Part shown: piece by piece, positions 1 through 8,444 of the stretch | How positions within the stretch are numbered: position 1 is the stretch's first letter | How the letters are laid out: each line of letters begins with the position of its first letter | Source of the DNA: a virus | Virus record (IMG/VR): IMGVR_UViG_3300031236_000029 | Coordinates: 1 to 31,191 of that record | Reading direction: 5' to 3' (one strand) | Length of the DNA: 31,191 nt | Position numbers and translations under genes: made by a program | Notes under the pieces: generated by a model | Database searches by the model: none | What the model saw: the letters and a program-made list of their open reading frames with translations, nothing else | What the model was told of the DNA's origin: nothing

Positions 1-2664
1 CGGGCTGCTGCCGTCGTAGGGGTCTCGGCTGCGGTCCGGGCTGGACCCGCTGTAGCTGGCGGTGCGGGCGACGCTGCTCCCGGCGTAGCTGGCGGTGCGG
101 TCGTAGGTGGGCCCGTCGTAGGGGTCCCGGCTGCGGTCGCTGCTGACCGGCAGTATCACCACGTACCCGGTTTCGGTGCCGCTGCCGGTGTCGGTGCCGA
201 CCACAGTGAAAGCCACGTAGCCGCTGTCGGCCCCGGAACCGGTTTCGGCGGCCACGATGTCGACGGCTACCAGGGTGAACTCGGTGCCGCTGCCGGTGTC
301 GGTGCCGGTCACGGCCGCCGCCAGGGCCTGGGTGTCGGTGCCGCCGCCGGTGTCGGTGCCGGTCACGGCGGCGGCCACACCGCCGCTGTCGGCACCCTGC
401 CCGGTCTCGCTGCCGATGAGGGCGGCGGTTATGGTCTGGGCTTCGGTCCCCGCTCCGGTGTCGGCCGCGGTCAGGGATATGCCGGTGGAGGTGTCCGTGC
501 CGGTCCCGGTCTCGGCGGCGGTCACTAGCTGGCCGACGCTCTGGGCTTCGGCCCCGGACCCGGTCTCTGTGTCGGCGATGTTGGCCGCGAGGCTGGCGCT
601 GTCAGCCCCGGTGCCGATGTCGCTGCTGTTGAGGGCAATCCCGGTGGCACTGTCGCTGCCGGTGCCGGTCTCGCTGCCGGGGACGCTGACCGCTACTGCG
701 GTGGTCTCGGCGGCGCTGCCGGTTTCGGTGTCGGTGACCCCGATGACGGTAGGGGTGTCGGTCCCGCTGCCGGTTTCGCTGTCGGCCACTGTGGAGGCGT
801 AGGAGGCCGCTTCGGTGCCGGTGCCGGTGTCGGTGTCAGCTAGGGCGATTGCGGGGCTGGTGTCGGCTCCTGAGCCGGTCTCGGAGGAAGCTACCGCTGC
901 GGTGATGGCGCCGGTGTCGGTTCCTTGTCCGGTGTCGCTGCCGGTGAGGGCGATACTGGCGGCGGTGTCGGCGCCCTGGCCGGTGTCGCTGTCGGTGACC
1001 TGGGCCGTGAGGGTGGATGTGTCGCTGCCGCTGCCGGTGTCGGTGGTGTTCAGGCCGAGGGACGGGTCGCTGTCGGCCCCGGTGCCGGTCTCGGCCCCGG
1101 TCACAGCGGCGGCCACACCGCCGCTGTCGGCCCCCTGCCCGGTCTCCGGGTAGCTGGCTGCGATGGCGGGGTTGGCGTCTGAGCCCGCCCCGGTTTCGCT
1201 GCCGGTGACGTCGGCGGTGAAGCTGGCCGTTTCGGTCCCGGTGCCGGTCTCGGCCCCGGTCACCCCCACGAGGGTGACAGCGTCGGTGCCGGTGCCGGTG
1301 TCGGTGGCGGTCAGGGTGGCTGCGATGGTTCCCGTGTCGGCGCCCGCCCCGGTGTCGGTGGCGGCCACTGTGGAGGCGTAGGAGGCCGCTTCGGTGCCGG
1401 TGCCGGTGTCGGCTACCCCGATGAGCGCCTCGATCGCCGAGTCGGCCCCGGAGCCCGTGTCGGCGGAGCCGACCGAGGCACCCGCTGAAGCGGCATCGAC
1501 GCCCGAGCCGGTCTCGGCTACCTGGCTGACCGTGACGTCGGCGTAGACGATCGAGAGGACCGCTTGAAGCTCGACCGCAACAACGCACATGGTGTTCGAA
1601 GGAGAGAAGGACCAGGAGTTGTTCTGCGCCCCTCCGGTGTTGATGTAGCTGGTCTGCTCATAGGTCGCCCCGGCCGCTTGGAGAGCGAGAGCGGTGAAGC
1701 CCGCTGGCGGTGTGATGGTAGGGACGCTGCCGACGCGTTCCATCGCTGTCGCTATGACCAAGCTCGATGCCAAGGGGGCGGCCGAGAGATCGACGGTCAC
1801 GGGGCTCGCCGTAGCTGGGCCGACAGCGACCGACGCTCCGGGCCCGGCCACGTTGGTCGCATAGAGGAACCGGGCGATCCCGTCGCTGATCGTCGCGGTG
1901 CTCGTCACGGTGACGGTCCCGGCACTGAGCCCGGCCGGACAGACCGACGAGATGAACAGGACGCTCCCGTTGTAGAAGCCCGTCAGGCCGAGGCCGGGCG
2001 TCGACGCGTACCTACTCCACGTAAGGCCCCACCCGCCAGGGGAGGCGATGCTCAGCGACCACCCGGACGCGGAGGCTGACTGGCCGACCGAGACGATCAG
2101 AACCGCTCCGGCTACGGGCGTGAAGCTGGCCGAGACATAGGTGGTGCCCCCGGTCTCGGTCACAACAGCCGCAGCGATAGCCGGGGTCGAGATCGCCGAA
2201 GCCGAAGAGGAGATGATGTCGGAGCCAGAGCCGGTCTCGACTGGGCCCGTCAGGCCGACCGTGCTGGTGATGTCAAGGCCGACTCCAGTCTCGATGTCTC
2301 TGACTGAGGCGGCAACCGAAACAGCCTCGATCCCGGAGCCGACCTCGGCGACAGGGATGGTCACGGAGACGGCCGCGTCCGAGCCGGACCCAGTCTCGAT
2401 GTCTCTGACTGAGGCGGCAACCGAAACAGCCTCGATCCCGGAGCCGACCTCGGCGACAGGGATGGTCACGGAGACGGCCGCGTCCGAGCCGGACCCAGTT
2501 TCGGATGCGTAGACGTAGATGAGCGTGACCGCATCGACGCCGGTCCCGGTCTCGGTGTCGGTGACCGCCAGGTTCCCGGACAGGCCGGTGAACTGCTGCG
2601 GGTAGATGAAAAAGTCGTATGCGTCCGGACCGCCGCCGAACCACGAGGCGTCGATCCCGGTCAT
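1..2664 (-). CDS. Repeat-rich tail fibre or adhesin-like protein (3' end beyond window)
   Basis: The frame is open from the ATG at 2664 to the left edge, at least 888 codons without a stop, so the C-terminus is missing. The start lies 5 nt after the preceding stop and has no clear Shine-Dalgarno. Layout: residues 1-37 unique; 38-168 seven repeat units; about 170-383 a non-repetitive Ser/Thr/Gly/Ala-rich domain, probably beta-rich; 384-841 about 26 further units; then an Arg/Ser/Tyr/Asp-rich tail with repeated DRSRDPYDG and RTASY motifs. Each unit is 17-18 residues and opens with [DE]TGxGx[DE]. No cysteine-rich or enzymatic motif is seen in the repeats. Position after a tail spike and a glycosyltransferase-like gene suggests an extended receptor-binding or surface fibre. 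The repeat could form a beta-solenoid, which is inference. The long plus-strand frames in this stretch are antisense shadows. Confidence 0.85.
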   Translation of the reverse strand, partial: MTGIDASWFGGGPDAYDFFIYPQQFTGLSGNLAVTDTETGTGVDAVTLIYVYASETGSGSDAAVSVTIPVAEVGSGIEAVSVAASVRDIETGSGSDAAVSVTIPVAEVGSGIEAVSVAASVRDIETGVGLDITSTVGLTGPVETGSGSDIISSSASAISTPAIAAAVVTETGGTTYVSASFTPVAGAVLIVSVGQSASASGWSLSIASPGGWGLTWSRYASTPGLGLTGFYNGSVLFISSVCPAGLSAGTVTVTSTATISDGIARFLYATNVAGPGASVAVGPATASPVTVDLSAAPLASSLVIATAMERVGSVPTITPPAGFTALALQAAGATYEQTSYINTGGAQNNSWSFSPSNTMCVVAVELQAVLSIVYADVTVSQVAETGSGVDAASAGASVGSADTGSGADSAIEALIGVADTGTGTEAASYASTVAATDTGAGADTGTIAATLTATDTGTGTDAVTLVGVTGAETGTGTETASFTADVTGSETGAGSDANPAIAASYPETGQGADSGGVAAAVTGAETGTGADSDPSLGLNTTDTGSGSDTSTLTAQVTDSDTGQGADTAASIALTGSDTGQGTDTGAITAAVASSETGSGADTSPAIALADTDTGTGTEAASYASTVADSETGSGTDTPTVIGVTDTETGSAAETTAVAVSVPGSETGTGSDSATGIALNSSDIGTGADSASLAANIADTETGSGAEAQSVGQLVTAAETGTGTDTSTGISLTAADTGAGTEAQTITAALIGSETGQGADSGGVAAAVTGTDTGGGTDTQALAAAVTGTDTGSGTEFTLVAVDIVAAETGSGADSGYVAFTVVGTDTGSGTETGYVVILPVSSDRSRDPYDGPTYDRTASYAGSSVARTASYSGSSPDRSRDPYDGSSP
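142..1515 (-). repeat. Coding tandem array, about 26 units of 17-18 aa
   Basis: Within the fibre gene, units beginning [DE]TGxGx[DE][TAS] follow one another without interruption. Examples of unit openings are ETGSGVDAAS, DTGTGTEAAS and ETGQGADSGG. Degenerate copies keep the Thr-Gly and the acidic residue, for example ETGSAAE. The remaining 9-11 residues are Ala/Val/Thr/Ser-rich and look like one beta-strand. Unit lengths alternate between 17 and 18, and all insertions keep the frame. Confidence 0.85.
2161..2553 (-). repeat. N-terminal repeat array of fibre gene, about 7 units
   Basis: The same 17-18 aa unit as in the larger array occurs here, separated from it by a domain of about 215 residues without repeats. 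Two pairs of units are exact duplicates at DNA level. Some copies open with EVGSGIE rather than ETGSGSD, so units alternate in pairs. Confidence 0.8.
2287..2496 (-). repeat. Exact 105-bp tandem duplication inside fibre gene
   Basis: Bases 2287-2391 and 2392-2496 are identical by eye over all 105 positions. The unit encodes 35 residues, two repeat units of 17 plus 18, so the duplication keeps the frame. Identity ends abruptly on both sides. Absence of any third-position difference points to a recent event. Confidence 0.92.
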
Positions 2665-2669
2665 TTAGG

Positions 2670-3023
2670 TCAGCCCTCGGGCTTCGCCTTCCTGGTGAGC
2701 GCCGCCGCCTTCTTCGGGGCCGCCGCCTTCGCTCGACGGACGGCACGCGGCGGAGTGACAGCGGCCGCCGTGTCGACCTGATTCTGCTTGAACTGCGCTC
2801 GCAGCGCCTCGAACATCACCGGCCATCGGTCCTCCTCGAAGCGGCCCAGATCGCCGACCGGGACCGGGGTGCCGCCGAGGCCGACGTCGCCGACCTTCTT
2901 GCCGGTCTCGATGTTGATGACCTGCGCTATCGGGATGACGGTCCATCCCGTGAGGATCAGGAACTCCGTGTCGGGGTTGGGGACTGGCGGGGCCAGCGCT
3001 GCTGCCTCCTCGGGGGTGGTCAT
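2670..3023 (-). CDS. Small protein with basic Lys/Ala/Arg-rich tail
   Basis: 117 residues. ATG at 3023 overlaps the upstream stop as ATGA and is preceded by GAGAGGA at a spacing of about 7 nt, which supports this start rather than longer readings of the frame. The N-terminal 75 residues are mixed, with a hydrophobic stretch around FLILTGWTVIPIAQVINI and many turns. The last 30 residues (PPRAVRRAKAAAPKKAAAL and following) resemble a histone-H1-like tail that could bind nucleic acid or an acidic partner. I do not recognise a family. It lies between a glycosyltransferase-like gene and the repeat fibre, so a virion or fibre accessory role is possible. Confidence 0.7.
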   Translation of the reverse strand: MTTPEEAAALAPPVPNPDTEFLILTGWTVIPIAQVINIETGKKVGDVGLGGTPVPVGDLGRFEEDRWPVMFEALRAQFKQNQVDTAAAVTPPRAVRRAKAAAPKKAAALTRKAKPEG

Positions 3024-3529
3024 GTGGAGATCCTCTCTGGTCGGCCATCCGGCGTGAGCGACCACTGTGCCACTTCGAGGTAGTGGTGGTCGTGGCCGGT
3101 GCGGCCGTGGACGTGCGGGGTCTCGCCTCGCTGGGCCAGGCCCCCACAGACCGCCTCGTCCAAGCCTGTCCACGGCGTCGGATGGAGAGCGACGGTCGGG
3201 TGCCTCTCGATCAACGACTGACGGAACCGGACCAGGCCGAGGCCGAAGGCCAGCCAGGTCGACGTCTCGTTGTGGCACTGGTACTCGTAGCAGCACCACG
3301 GCTTGGGGCACTCCTCGAAGGAGGCGCTGGCGTCGGGAGGGACCACGACGTCGTGCTCGATGATGACGAAGTCGCGTTGCGCCTGCCAGAGCGACCGGAA
3401 CGCTTTCCAGTAGGCGTAGTCGTCACCCGACACGTCAATGCCGCTATGCACCAGACCGAATGAGGCGGCGGCCTCAGCGAACGTCGCGTCGCGGGCTCTG
3501 CTCGTGTAGGGCAGCATGACGTGGGTCAC
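3020..3529 (-). CDS. Glycosyltransferase-like protein (GT-A type, putative)
   Basis: 169 residues from a GTG that overlaps the stop of the tail spike gene (GTGA). Residues 52-64 read RDFVIIEHDVVVP, which resembles the nucleotide-sugar and metal-binding strand of GT-A folds, with the acidic residue at D60. It is followed by ECPKPWCCYEYQC (73-85), a hydrophobic LGLVRF strand (97-102), W120-x3-D124, and a His-rich end (H139, H141, H146, H148, H149). This arrangement recalls a family of small phage and environmental proteins that I associate with glycosyl transfer, but no activity is shown here. Coupling to the tail spike suggests it might decorate a fibre or another virion protein. It is short for a free-standing enzyme. 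Confidence 0.5.
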   Translation of the reverse strand: MTHVMLPYTSRARDATFAEAAASFGLVHSGIDVSGDDYAYWKAFRSLWQAQRDFVIIEHDVVVPPDASASFEECPKPWCCYEYQCHNETSTWLAFGLGLVRFRQSLIERHPTVALHPTPWTGLDEAVCGGLAQRGETPHVHGRTGHDHHYLEVAQWSLTPDGRPERIST

Positions 3530-6500
3530 GCGACCTGCCGCCAGTACACCATCTGTGGGGTGACGGTCTGCGAAGTCGAGCCGGTGATGATAGTTAGCTC
3601 GATGAACAGAGCGCCGGTCAGCGTGTTGAGGGTCGCGAGCGTGCCGGTCCCGGCAGCGAAGGCCGTGCCCGGAGCGACGGCGCTCTGGCTGTTAGCGAAC
3701 CCTACGCCGGTACCCGTCGCGGAAGTGTTGATCATGGCGAACGTGCCGACGATGGTCCCGGTCGTAGCGTTGATCGTTCGGACGGTGAAGGCGGCCTCGA
3801 TCATGAAGGCCGAGGGGACAGCGGTCGGCGTGGCCGAGTAGGTCTGGAGTACCGCGTCGCCCGCGACGGTCCCGGCCGAGCCGCATCTCAGCCTGACCAC
3901 GTTGGCTGTCGTCCCGGCCGCAGCCGCGTATGTGCACCAGGCGACGCACTCGTAGGTCGCACCGGCCCGGAGCGTCCCGGCTGGCATGACGAGTTGGGTG
4001 ATGATGGTCTCGGTCGTCGTGAAGGGCGTGCCTGCGGCGACGGTCGGCGTCGGGGCGGTCGGCTCGCCGTTGTAGGTCCACGCTCCTGCGCCGACGAAGC
4101 AGCCGGTCCCGACCACCACGGCTGGCTCGCCGTTGGCGATCTGCTGGTGGTCCCAGTAGCTCTGGCTGGCAGCGAAGGCGTAGGAGTAGTCGTTCGTGCC
4201 GCGCAGTCGTGCGCCGTTCGTGCCAGGCGAACCGCCGTAGAACTGCCAGTTGCGGCCCGATCCCGCCGCTCCGAGAAGCGATGTCGCTCCCTGGATGTCG
4301 ACGCCGTATCCGGCGCCGGAGGAGTTGACGACCAACCCGAACACCGAGCACGAGTCGCTGTTGCCTGCGTAGATGCCACCACCGTTGGCCATCTCGGCGA
4401 CGAGGTTCTCCATCGTGTGGAGGCAGGAGTTGGCGGTGGCCGAGCCGTGGTGGACCATGAAGCGGGCGTGGTTCGAGTCGGCGTGGCGCACGAGCGCGCC
4501 GGAGAACATGAGCGCAGAGGGGATCGCCGAGCCCGACCCCGGGCCGCTCGAAGTGTTCGGGTACGTCGCGAGGCACGTGACTCCGGTCAGGGTCGTGGTG
4601 TTGGCGCCGCCCGTGTAGCAGCACAGGTAGTCCATGACCGTGCCCGTCACCTGGTCTATGGCCTGCACCGTCAGGTAGCCGGTAGCGGGCCAGTTCGTCG
4701 TAGCGATCGCCATCGCCAGCGACGAGGCGGACAAGGCGCTCACGTTCGTGGTGGCCGTCGTCGTGGTGTGCGGGTAGAGGAAGATGGCGCCGTTCGTTGC
4801 CAGAGCGCCGAAGGGGTTGCCGATGGTCGTCACGCCCGTGAGGGTCGTGCCCGTCGCCCCGGTGTAGACGAGGGTGGCGTTCCCTGCCGACGTGGCGACC
4901 AGGGCGTAGCCGCCGCACGTGCCGGCGTTGTTCGTGTTGAGGTTGACCGTGCCCGCCCCAACGAAGGAGCTGAGCGCCACGCCGTTCGATCCGGCCGCAA
5001 TCGAGTTCGTCAACACGATCGCCGACTCTGCTCCGCGACCGCGTACGTTCTTGATGTGGCCTCGGGTGCAGTCGTGCGCCTCGCCGAGCGATCCGTTCTT
5101 CAAGACGTTGAAGGCGTAGTTGAAGCGGATCGGGTCCATCACGAAAAGGTTCTCGATGTCGGGCTCGTGGCAGGAGATGAGGTCGACGCCGTTGGCGATA
5201 CCCACCCCCGAGCTTGTGTTGCCTCGGCAGTCGACCCAGAAGTCGTGGAGACGCAGTCCGACCAGCGCCGTACCCGTCGACGCGTTCGTCCACGGCATGG
5301 CTCGAATCACGCCGCAGTCGCTTCCGTTCGTGCCCGGCGTGAGACACCAGGCCGACGCCCCCGTCGAAGCGTTGACCGACGTCGACGCAGCGAAGCACGT
5401 CCCTCCGCCCTGAGCGTAGCTGCCGGTGTCAGTCTGCGAAGAAGCCGCGTCGCCCTGCAAGCTGAAGCCACCCGTCGAGATCCAGATCGGGTAGGTCAGC
5501 AGGTAACTCCCAGCCGGGCCGTAGACGGCGCCGCCCGGGTAGGTCGCCTGCGGGCCGAGGAGGCTACCGGAGAGGATGATGCCTCCGCTGTAGCCCGCCG
5601 TCGCCGAGACAGTGCAGGACGTGAGTGTCGTCGAACCGCCGCCCGCTCCGTAGGCGATAAGGATCGGGCCCGTGGTCGTCTGGCCGATGAGCGTGCCCGA
5701 CGCGGCGAGAGAGTTAGCGGTGACAGAGATGGAGAACGTGCCGGTGGCAGTGACGTTGGCGGTCGTCGTCACGATCTGCGCCGCGGTGACCCCGGCGCCG
5801 AAGTAGCTCATTGCCATCGCGTTGTAGATCGCCAACGTCGAGTCGTTCGTCCTCGTCGGGTCGGCTCCGAAGTCGATGATGTTGTAGCGGTTGAAGGTCG
5901 GTGTCCAGCCCGCAGAGCGGTAGTCGTGCTGCTGGCCGAGGACCGGCGTCGTCGAAACGATCGGATAGTCCTGAAGCCCGGTGACGGTGACAGCACCACC
6001 GGAGGCCATCGTGGCGTCTTGGCTCAGCGCCACCGCCACCCACGCGCTGCCGTTCCAGTCGAGGATCTGGCCGCCGACTGTCCCGGCCGGAACGGTCCCG
6101 GTGATGGTCGCCGTCGACACCGCTGTCAGCTGGCCCGCCGCGTTGTAGGTGATGACGGGCACGACCGACGCCGAGCCGGTGGGTCCTCCGGCCCCGACGC
6201 CTGTGGCGGTGATCGTCGTGGCGAAGGTGCCCGTGCCGGAGCCGGTGACGGGGCCGGTGAGGGTGATGGTCTGATCCCCGGTGTTGTTGCCGCTGATAGT
6301 CCCCGATGACGGCACCCAAGCTGAGGAGCCGGTGCTCCAGACGAGCGGCTGGTTGTTCGTGGCCGGAGCGGTCGCCGACACGGCGTGGCCCTGTAGAGCG
6401 ACGACGGTGGCAGCGTTCGACCCGGTGGCGATCGTGACGTCGGCGGTGATGGCGGGCCGGCTCAGCTGGTTGCCCGTCTTCGTGATCGTGGCGTCGACGG

Positions 6501-8034
6501 TGATCTCGCCGGCGCCCGAGAACTGCGTCCAGAGGATCGCCGTGGTCCCGACCGTGTACGGGCCTTCGCCAGCGACGACGAAGCCAGCCCCGGTATTGGA
6601 CGTCCCGCCCTCGCAGAACGTGAAGGCTCCCGGGACTTGCGAGCCGGTGCTCATGTCCGTCGCCCGGGTGACCGTCAGGTTCGTGACGTTCGAGACCACG
6701 GTGTAGATGCCGTTGGCTGGCTGCGTCGTGTTCGGCGAACTCCCGGCCCCGCTCGCTGCGGGAGCGTTCTTGATCAGGATGCGGTCGCCGTTGGCGGGGC
6801 TGCTGCCGTCGAGAGTCGTGCCCGAGATGACCGTGACCGACCCGGCCGCGATGGTGTAGGTCTCGGCGCCGGTCGTGGCCCACTGCACCGAGGGCTTGAC
6901 CGACAGCCCGGTCGAGACCGCGTCGACGTAGCTCTTGATGGCGAAGTCCGTCGCTGCTGTCGGCGTCGCCCCGCCCGTGATCTTGAAGCCTGCGTTAGAC
7001 CAGGCCGCCAATGGGGCGTGGAGAGTCGCTATCTGGTCCAGCGTTCCGGTCTCGATCGTCGGGTTCGCTGCCGCACCGCCGACAGTGATTGAGGCGTCTC
7101 CAGCTGCGACCGTCGAGTGGGTCCACGTCTGAGCGGTCGAGTCGATCGTCAGCCCGGCAGCCGGAGCGGTCAGCATCCAGACGGTGCTGGCGTAGACCGT
7201 GCCGTTGCCGACCAGGACGGTGCGGCCGCGCTTGACCACGCCAGCGGTCGGGTACTCGTGTGGCCGGGTGAGCGCGGCGGCTGCGCCGTTCCAAGTCCAC
7301 ACGCCGTTCTGCGTGTTGGTGGACTGGTTGGTCAGCAGGACCTCGTCGTTGGTCTGAAGGGTGTAGCCGTCGAGGGTCGCTCCGGGCGCTGCGATGTTCA
7401 CGTTCGCCACCGCCACAGCTGCGACGGCCGACAGCGTCGCGATCGACAGGTTGAAGCGCGACGAGCCAGCGTCCGACAGGTCCGACAGGTTGTTGGCCGG
7501 GATGAGGACCGTCTCGGGCACCCACGCCGAGCCGTTCCAGCCGAGCACCTGGTTGGTCGCCGCTCCGCTTAGCGTCCCGAGGGCCGTCCCGTTGATCTTC
7601 GAGACAGTCGGGTTCGGGTATGCGCCCGACAGGTCGCCGCCTGCCACACCGCCGATCGTCGACAGCGCCAAGCCGGACGACGAGTACACCGTCCATCCAC
7701 CGGCAGCCTCGTAGGACGCCCACCCGCCAGCGGGGATGATGAACAACGCCACCTGATTCGAGGCGGCCGTGCCGTCGATGTAGACGGCAACGGTCTGCGG
7801 CGTCGAGCCGTTCGTGTTGAACAGCAGAATCGACGACAGCTGAGCCGACAGACCAGACGTCGGCGAGTACATCGACCCGGCCGACGACCCAAGCTGGCCC
7901 TGAGCGAGAACCTCATAGGCGTTGGCGATAGGGGGAGTCCCGGTGGTGACCAGCAGGCCGCTGATCGTGTAGTTGACGGTCGCTGCGTTGGTCGCCGACC
8001 CCTCGATGGCTTGGCTGGTGCCGAGCGTCAGCAT
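3526..8034 (-). CDS. Tail spike/tail fibre with right-handed beta-helix (pectate-lyase-like) domain
   Basis: 1502 residues, starting at ATG 8034, 10 nt after the upstream stop. The N-terminal half is low-complexity, Thr/Ser/Ala/Gly-rich shaft material with motifs frequent in phage tail fibres: GGDLSGAYPNPTV near residue 130 and three copies of a W-x-GSAWV-like module. From R716 the sequence RYNIIDFGADPTRTNDST matches the opening of pectate-lyase-3-type beta-helices, and the following 550-600 residues have the Gly/Asn/Ser-rich turns and hydrophobic strands expected of the helix. The last 180 residues, starting near TPFTTTETIITQLVMPAG, look like a beta-sandwich tip or trimerisation domain. Likely role: binding and perhaps degrading host surface polysaccharide. 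The 771-aa frame on the other strand is a shadow. Confidence 0.85.
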   Translation of the reverse strand: MLTLGTSQAIEGSATNAATVNYTISGLLVTTGTPPIANAYEVLAQGQLGSSAGSMYSPTSGLSAQLSSILLFNTNGSTPQTVAVYIDGTAASNQVALFIIPAGGWASYEAAGGWTVYSSSGLALSTIGGVAGGDLSGAYPNPTVSKINGTALGTLSGAATNQVLGWNGSAWVPETVLIPANNLSDLSDAGSSRFNLSIATLSAVAAVAVANVNIAAPGATLDGYTLQTNDEVLLTNQSTNTQNGVWTWNGAAAALTRPHEYPTAGVVKRGRTVLVGNGTVYASTVWMLTAPAAGLTIDSTAQTWTHSTVAAGDASITVGGAAANPTIETGTLDQIATLHAPLAAWSNAGFKITGGATPTAATDFAIKSYVDAVSTGLSVKPSVQWATTGAETYTIAAGSVTVISGTTLDGSSPANGDRILIKNAPAASGAGSSPNTTQPANGIYTVVSNVTNLTVTRATDMSTGSQVPGAFTFCEGGTSNTGAGFVVAGEGPYTVGTTAILWTQFSGAGEITVDATITKTGNQLSRPAITADVTIATGSNAATVVALQGHAVSATAPATNNQPLVWSTGSSAWVPSSGTISGNNTGDQTITLTGPVTGSGTGTFATTITATGVGAGGPTGSASVVPVITYNAAGQLTAVSTATITGTVPAGTVGGQILDWNGSAWVAVALSQDATMASGGAVTVTGLQDYPIVSTTPVLGQQHDYRSAGWTPTFNRYNIIDFGADPTRTNDSTLAIYNAMAMSYFGAGVTAAQIVTTTANVTATGTFSISVTANSLAASGTLIGQTTTGPILIAYGAGGGSTTLTSCTVSATAGYSGGIILSGSLLGPQATYPGGAVYGPAGSYLLTYPIWISTGGFSLQGDAASSQTDTGSYAQGGGTCFAASTSVNASTGASAWCLTPGTNGSDCGVIRAMPWTNASTGTALVGLRLHDFWVDCRGNTSSGVGIANGVDLISCHEPDIENLFVMDPIRFNYAFNVLKNGSLGEAHDCTRGHIKNVRGRGAESAIVLTNSIAAGSNGVALSSFVGAGTVNLNTNNAGTCGGYALVATSAGNATLVYTGATGTTLTGVTTIGNPFGALATNGAIFLYPHTTTTATTNVSALSASSLAMAIATTNWPATGYLTVQAIDQVTGTVMDYLCCYTGGANTTTLTGVTCLATYPNTSSGPGSGSAIPSALMFSGALVRHADSNHARFMVHHGSATANSCLHTMENLVAEMANGGGIYAGNSDSCSVFGLVVNSSGAGYGVDIQGATSLLGAAGSGRNWQFYGGSPGTNGARLRGTNDYSYAFAASQSYWDHQQIANGEPAVVVGTGCFVGAGAWTYNGEPTAPTPTVAAGTPFTTTETIITQLVMPAGTLRAGATYECVAWCTYAAAAGTTANVVRLRCGSAGTVAGDAVLQTYSATPTAVPSAFMIEAAFTVRTINATTGTIVGTFAMINTSATGTGVGFANSQSAVAPGTAFAAGTGTLATLNTLTGALFIELTIITGSTSQTVTPQMVYWRQVA

Positions 8035-8044
8035 CGGCGGGAGC

Positions 8045-8431
8045 CTACGTCGTGGCTACGTCGGGAGCACCCGCAGCCGCAGCCTCATCGGCAGAGCCGG
8101 ACTCGGAGGCGGTCTCTGCGGAGGTCCCGGTCTCAGCGGACAGCACCCGGCGCATGTAGGTGCCAGTGGCCCCGTCCCAGATGACGTCGTCGCTGTCGGC
8201 GTCCACCGCCGGGGCCGCATTCGGGTTGGGGTGCTCGCCTTTGGTGCCGTCCGGGAACTCGAAGCGGATGGTCTGGTCGGTGTTGTCGGCCGGGTAAGTG
8301 AAGCTGGCGGTCTGGCCGGTGGCCGGGTGGGTGACGGTGGCGACGCTGTGCTTGGCCGGGTCGTACGGGTCGGCGTGGCTGTGGGCGGTGCCCTCGGGGG
8401 GCCCGGTTGTCGTCGGGGTCTGGTCGCTCAT
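8045..8431 (-). CDS. Small acidic hypothetical protein upstream of tail spike
   Basis: 128 residues. The ATG at 8431 has a clear ribosome-binding site, CAGGAGGCCACGC before ATG. The protein is acidic and rich in Thr, Asp and Pro. A central stretch (HPATGQTASFTYPADNT, then IRFEFPDGT) may be a small beta-domain. The C-terminal 35 residues are disordered-looking, Ala/Glu/Ser-rich, with AETGTSAETASESGSADE, which faintly echoes the ETGxG repeats of the large fibre. No family recognised. Its place between virion proteins and the tail spike suggests a tail or fibre accessory protein. Confidence 0.65.
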   Translation of the reverse strand: MSDQTPTTTGPPEGTAHSHADPYDPAKHSVATVTHPATGQTASFTYPADNTDQTIRFEFPDGTKGEHPNPNAAPAVDADSDDVIWDGATGTYMRRVLSAETGTSAETASESGSADEAAAAGAPDVATT

Positions 8432-8444
8432 GCGTGGCCTCCTG

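Noticed and set aside
257-1381. Plus-strand frames with PVSVPV-type repeats
   Set aside because: They mirror the repeat units of the fibre gene on the minus strand. The minus frame is open for 888 codons with sensible composition and a start next to the neighbouring gene.
1-1515. CRISPR-like array
   Set aside because: Repeats are 51-54 bp, degenerate, contiguous and in frame, with no spacers; they are protein repeats.
2141-2512. Plus-strand 123-codon frame with repeats
   Set aside because: Antisense of the exact 105-bp duplication in the fibre gene; no separate start signal or domain.
3994-6309. 771-codon open frame on the plus strand
   Set aside because: It is antisense to the tail spike gene, Arg/Val/Gly-rich without recognisable domains, and arises from the GC-rich third positions of the real gene.
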